Shown in pieces: positions 15,550-17,230 of a DNA stretch of 17,230 nt. This DNA comes from Treponema sp. (GTDB lineage: Bacteria; Spirochaetota; Spirochaetia; Treponematales; Treponemataceae). Below the pieces are notes generated by a model. It made no database searches and was not told where the DNA came from. It saw only the letters and a program-made list of their open reading frames with translations. The stretch covers positions 1 to 17,230 of the forward strand of contig JAAZCS010000196.1 in the NCBI GenBank assembly GCA_012513125.1, in the 5' to 3' direction. Each line of letters begins with the position of its first letter. The stretch's first letter is position 1. Position numbers and translations under genes: made by a program.

Positions 15550-17085
15550 GTGAAGCGATATATATTTTCGATCATTTTATTTTTGATTTTTGGAGTTGTA
15601 TTTGCACAAGATTATAAAATTTCAAATGTAACTTACAATATTGAAGGAATTACAAAAATTGATTATTTAAATAATGAGATTTACATAGACAATCAAAAAA
15701 TTTTTAATACAAAGGATGAAATAGAATCTTATATTTTATTTATAAAACAAGATTTATTGAATCTAAGAAAATTTGATAGTGTTGAAATTTTAACAACAGA
15801 ATCTATTGATTCTAATACAGAACTTATACACCTTGATCTTGTAATTAACATAAAAGAGAAAAGTCATTTTATCTTAGCACCATATGCATCAGTATTGATA
15901 CCATTAACAGGATTGGAAATTGTACCAAAACTGAAATTTCAAGATAATAATTTTTTAGGTAGATTAAATATTTTTGAAGCAGAACTTAAATTTACATTTT
16001 CAAATAACTTTAAAACATATGAACCAGCATTTTTATTAAATTATGACTTGCCTTTTGTTTTTGGCGATTTCAAAATAAGCTGGATTAACAACCACTATTT
16101 AGCATATAAATTTGGACAAAATGGTAATAATTCACCAAACTTTGACCTTGAAACAGGTATTGCACTAGAGAAAAAAATCAACAATATAATAACTGTAAAT
16201 GGCAAATTTGTACAAAAATTAATTAAAGATTTTAACTTTACAAAATATGGAGATGAAGCCTATGCACAAGAATTTGCAGAAATCTCCGTTCCTATTAATT
16301 TATTTAAAATACAAAACCATTATTATGTAACTGATGAGCCATATGCAAACTATGTTTATAATTGGGATTATATTGATAGGAATATCTATATTATTAATGA
16401 AAAATTAGTTGTACCAAAATTAACATTTGGAAATAAAATATATTTTAACAATGTCAATTGGAATAATAATTTTAGAAAAGGTGTTTCTTTTGTAATTGAT
16501 ACATCATATTCTTATAATTATGCACTTGCTCAGTTATCATACGGAAAAGCAGTAAGTTATGGAATTAATGCAAATCTGAAAACATTTTATTCTTTTGAAA
16601 GAGTTTCTTTACAAACAAACATTTTATTATATTTATATAACAATTCAACAATAAAATTTGATAATTTATTGAGAGGAGTAAGAGATAATCAAACCTATAT
16701 GGTTTCTTCAGATTATATATGTGAATCAGATAGGCTTATATTGATAAACTTTGATTTACCAATAAAATTATTCTTATTTGATTGGTCGTCTTTCGGATTA
16801 AACAAAATGACGAAATTCAATTTTGAAGTACAAGTTTCACCATTTATTGACATTGCATTAACACACAATAAAATCACAGAATCGAACTTTAACTTCTGCG
16901 ATGGATTTTATGCAGCTGGTTTGGAATTTCTAGTCTATCCAACAAATTGGCCAGAATTAACAGTAAGAGCAAACCTTGGATTTGACTTAGGAAGAACTCT
17001 TTTACAATCAAAGATTAATACTTTCTGGAGAGATTCAAGAATTCCAAACTGGGAATTTTATCTAGGATTTGACTTGCACTATTAA
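15550..17085 (+). CDS. Omp85/POTRA-like outer-membrane beta-barrel protein
   Basis: The 511-residue product starts at GTG directly after the wbaP stop, with AGAGGAG at 15535-15541 as a strong ribosome binding site. A signal peptide is cut probably at VFA|Q after residue 19. Residues about 21-113 resemble a single POTRA domain: a helix ending DLLNLRKFDSVEIL followed by a strand LDLVINIKEKSHFI. The stretch after it (YASVLIPLTGLEIVPKLKF, then DNNFLGRL) is typical of the entry to an Omp85-type barrel. The remainder is amphipathic strands ending in an aromatic residue (FDLHY). It is shorter than BamA (about 800 residues, five POTRA domains), so it is not the essential BamA. Its coupling to wbaP suggests a role in surface-glycan export or assembly, which is inference. 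Another barrel family is possible. Confidence 0.6.
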   Translation: MKRYIFSIILFLIFGVVFAQDYKISNVTYNIEGITKIDYLNNEIYIDNQKIFNTKDEIESYILFIKQDLLNLRKFDSVEILTTESIDSNTELIHLDLVINIKEKSHFILAPYASVLIPLTGLEIVPKLKFQDNNFLGRLNIFEAELKFTFSNNFKTYEPAFLLNYDLPFVFGDFKISWINNHYLAYKFGQNGNNSPNFDLETGIALEKKINNIITVNGKFVQKLIKDFNFTKYGDEAYAQEFAEISVPINLFKIQNHYYVTDEPYANYVYNWDYIDRNIYIINEKLVVPKLTFGNKIYFNNVNWNNNFRKGVSFVIDTSYSYNYALAQLSYGKAVSYGINANLKTFYSFERVSLQTNILLYLYNNSTIKFDNLLRGVRDNQTYMVSSDYICESDRLILINFDLPIKLFLFDWSSFGLNKMTKFNFEVQVSPFIDIALTHNKITESNFNFCDGFYAAGLEFLVYPTNWPELTVRANLGFDLGRTLLQSKINTFWRDSRIPNWEFYLGFDLHY

Positions 17086-17230
17086 AAGTTTTTATCATAA
17101 AACAAAACGGATTTTTTTTGACATTTTTCATCAGGAATATTTTTTATAATAATTTGTAAAAGTTCTTTTGAAAAAATCGTATATCCGTTTTTGTATGATA
17201 ATTCAGCAAGCTTGTAAAAATTATTCCAAA
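17082..17230 (-). CDS. 3' end of an unrecognised gene (5' part beyond window)
   Basis: On the - strand a frame stays open from the right edge for 48 codons to a TAA at 17082-17084. The peptide (contains FYKLAELSYKNGYTIFSKEL and ends VLFYDKNF) has a normal residue mix and codon use for this region and looks like a genuine C-terminus, but no family is recognisable. Its stop overlaps the stop of the convergent Omp85-like gene by 4 bases, with no terminator between them. An open frame this short could be chance in AT-rich DNA, although AT-rich DNA is rich in stops. Confidence 0.55.
   Translation of the reverse strand, partial: WNNFYKLAELSYKNGYTIFSKELLQIIIKNIPDEKCQKKSVLFYDKNF

Noticed and set aside
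17094..17199. Gapped inverted repeat (17094-17112 against 17183-17199, 15 pairs with a small gap)
   Set aside because: About 70 bases separate the arms and both lie inside a plausible coding frame; AT-rich chance similarity is likely.
1..17230. CRISPR array, tRNA/rRNA genes, insertion sequences or prophage
   Set aside because: No regularly spaced direct repeats, no cloverleaf or rRNA-like blocks, and no transposase or integrase motifs were seen on either strand.

Overview
The window is a low-GC stretch (roughly 30% GC by eye). It most resembles a spirochaete of the Treponema type. This rests on the isoprenoid/protease gene order (dxr then rseP), two-membrane envelope genes with cleaved signal peptides, and overall protein character; no 16S or other marker is present, so the assignment is inference. 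Genes are densely packed. No gap exceeds 150 bases, and no tRNA, rRNA, CRISPR array, transposase or integrase was seen.

Layout. (1) 1-3803, + strand: the 3' part of dxr (cut by the left edge), rseP and a secreted WD40/beta-propeller-like protein, joined by a 4-base overlap and an abutting stop/start, so probably one operon. (2) 3905-6735, - strand: glycogen synthase glgA and, upstream of it, a class I PLP aminotransferase. The 149 bases between them hold four consecutive inverted repeats. (3) 6824-12014, + strand: a five-gene surface-polysaccharide operon: manC (GDP-mannose supply), an RfbD-type dTDP-4-dehydrorhamnose reductase (dTDP-rhamnose supply), one GT2 and two GT4 glycosyltransferases. 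It has a good sigma70-like promoter. (4) 12037-13980, - strand: a Wzi-like outer-membrane beta-barrel protein. (5) 14083-17085, + strand: a WbaP-type polyprenyl-phosphate sugar-1-phosphate transferase, then an Omp85/POTRA-like outer-membrane protein whose GTG start abuts the wbaP stop. (6) 17082-17230, - strand: the 3' end of an unrecognised gene cut by the right edge.

How they fit together. WbaP would load the first sugar onto the lipid carrier at the inner membrane, the three glycosyltransferases would extend it with rhamnose and mannose made by the pathway genes, and the two outer-membrane proteins could act in export or surface retention. Initiating transferase + rhamnose-type GT2 + mannose-type GT4s recalls the Gal-Rha-Man logic of Salmonella O-antigen, which is notable if the host is a treponeme; sugar identities are inferred. 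No flippase, polymerase, ligase or ABC exporter, and no rfbA/B/C, lies in the window.

The most unusual sequence-level signals are non-coding: the four-hairpin cluster before glgA, long near-perfect palindromes at two convergent gene ends, and three promoters whose -10 boxes lie so close to the start codon that the mRNAs would be leaderless or nearly so.
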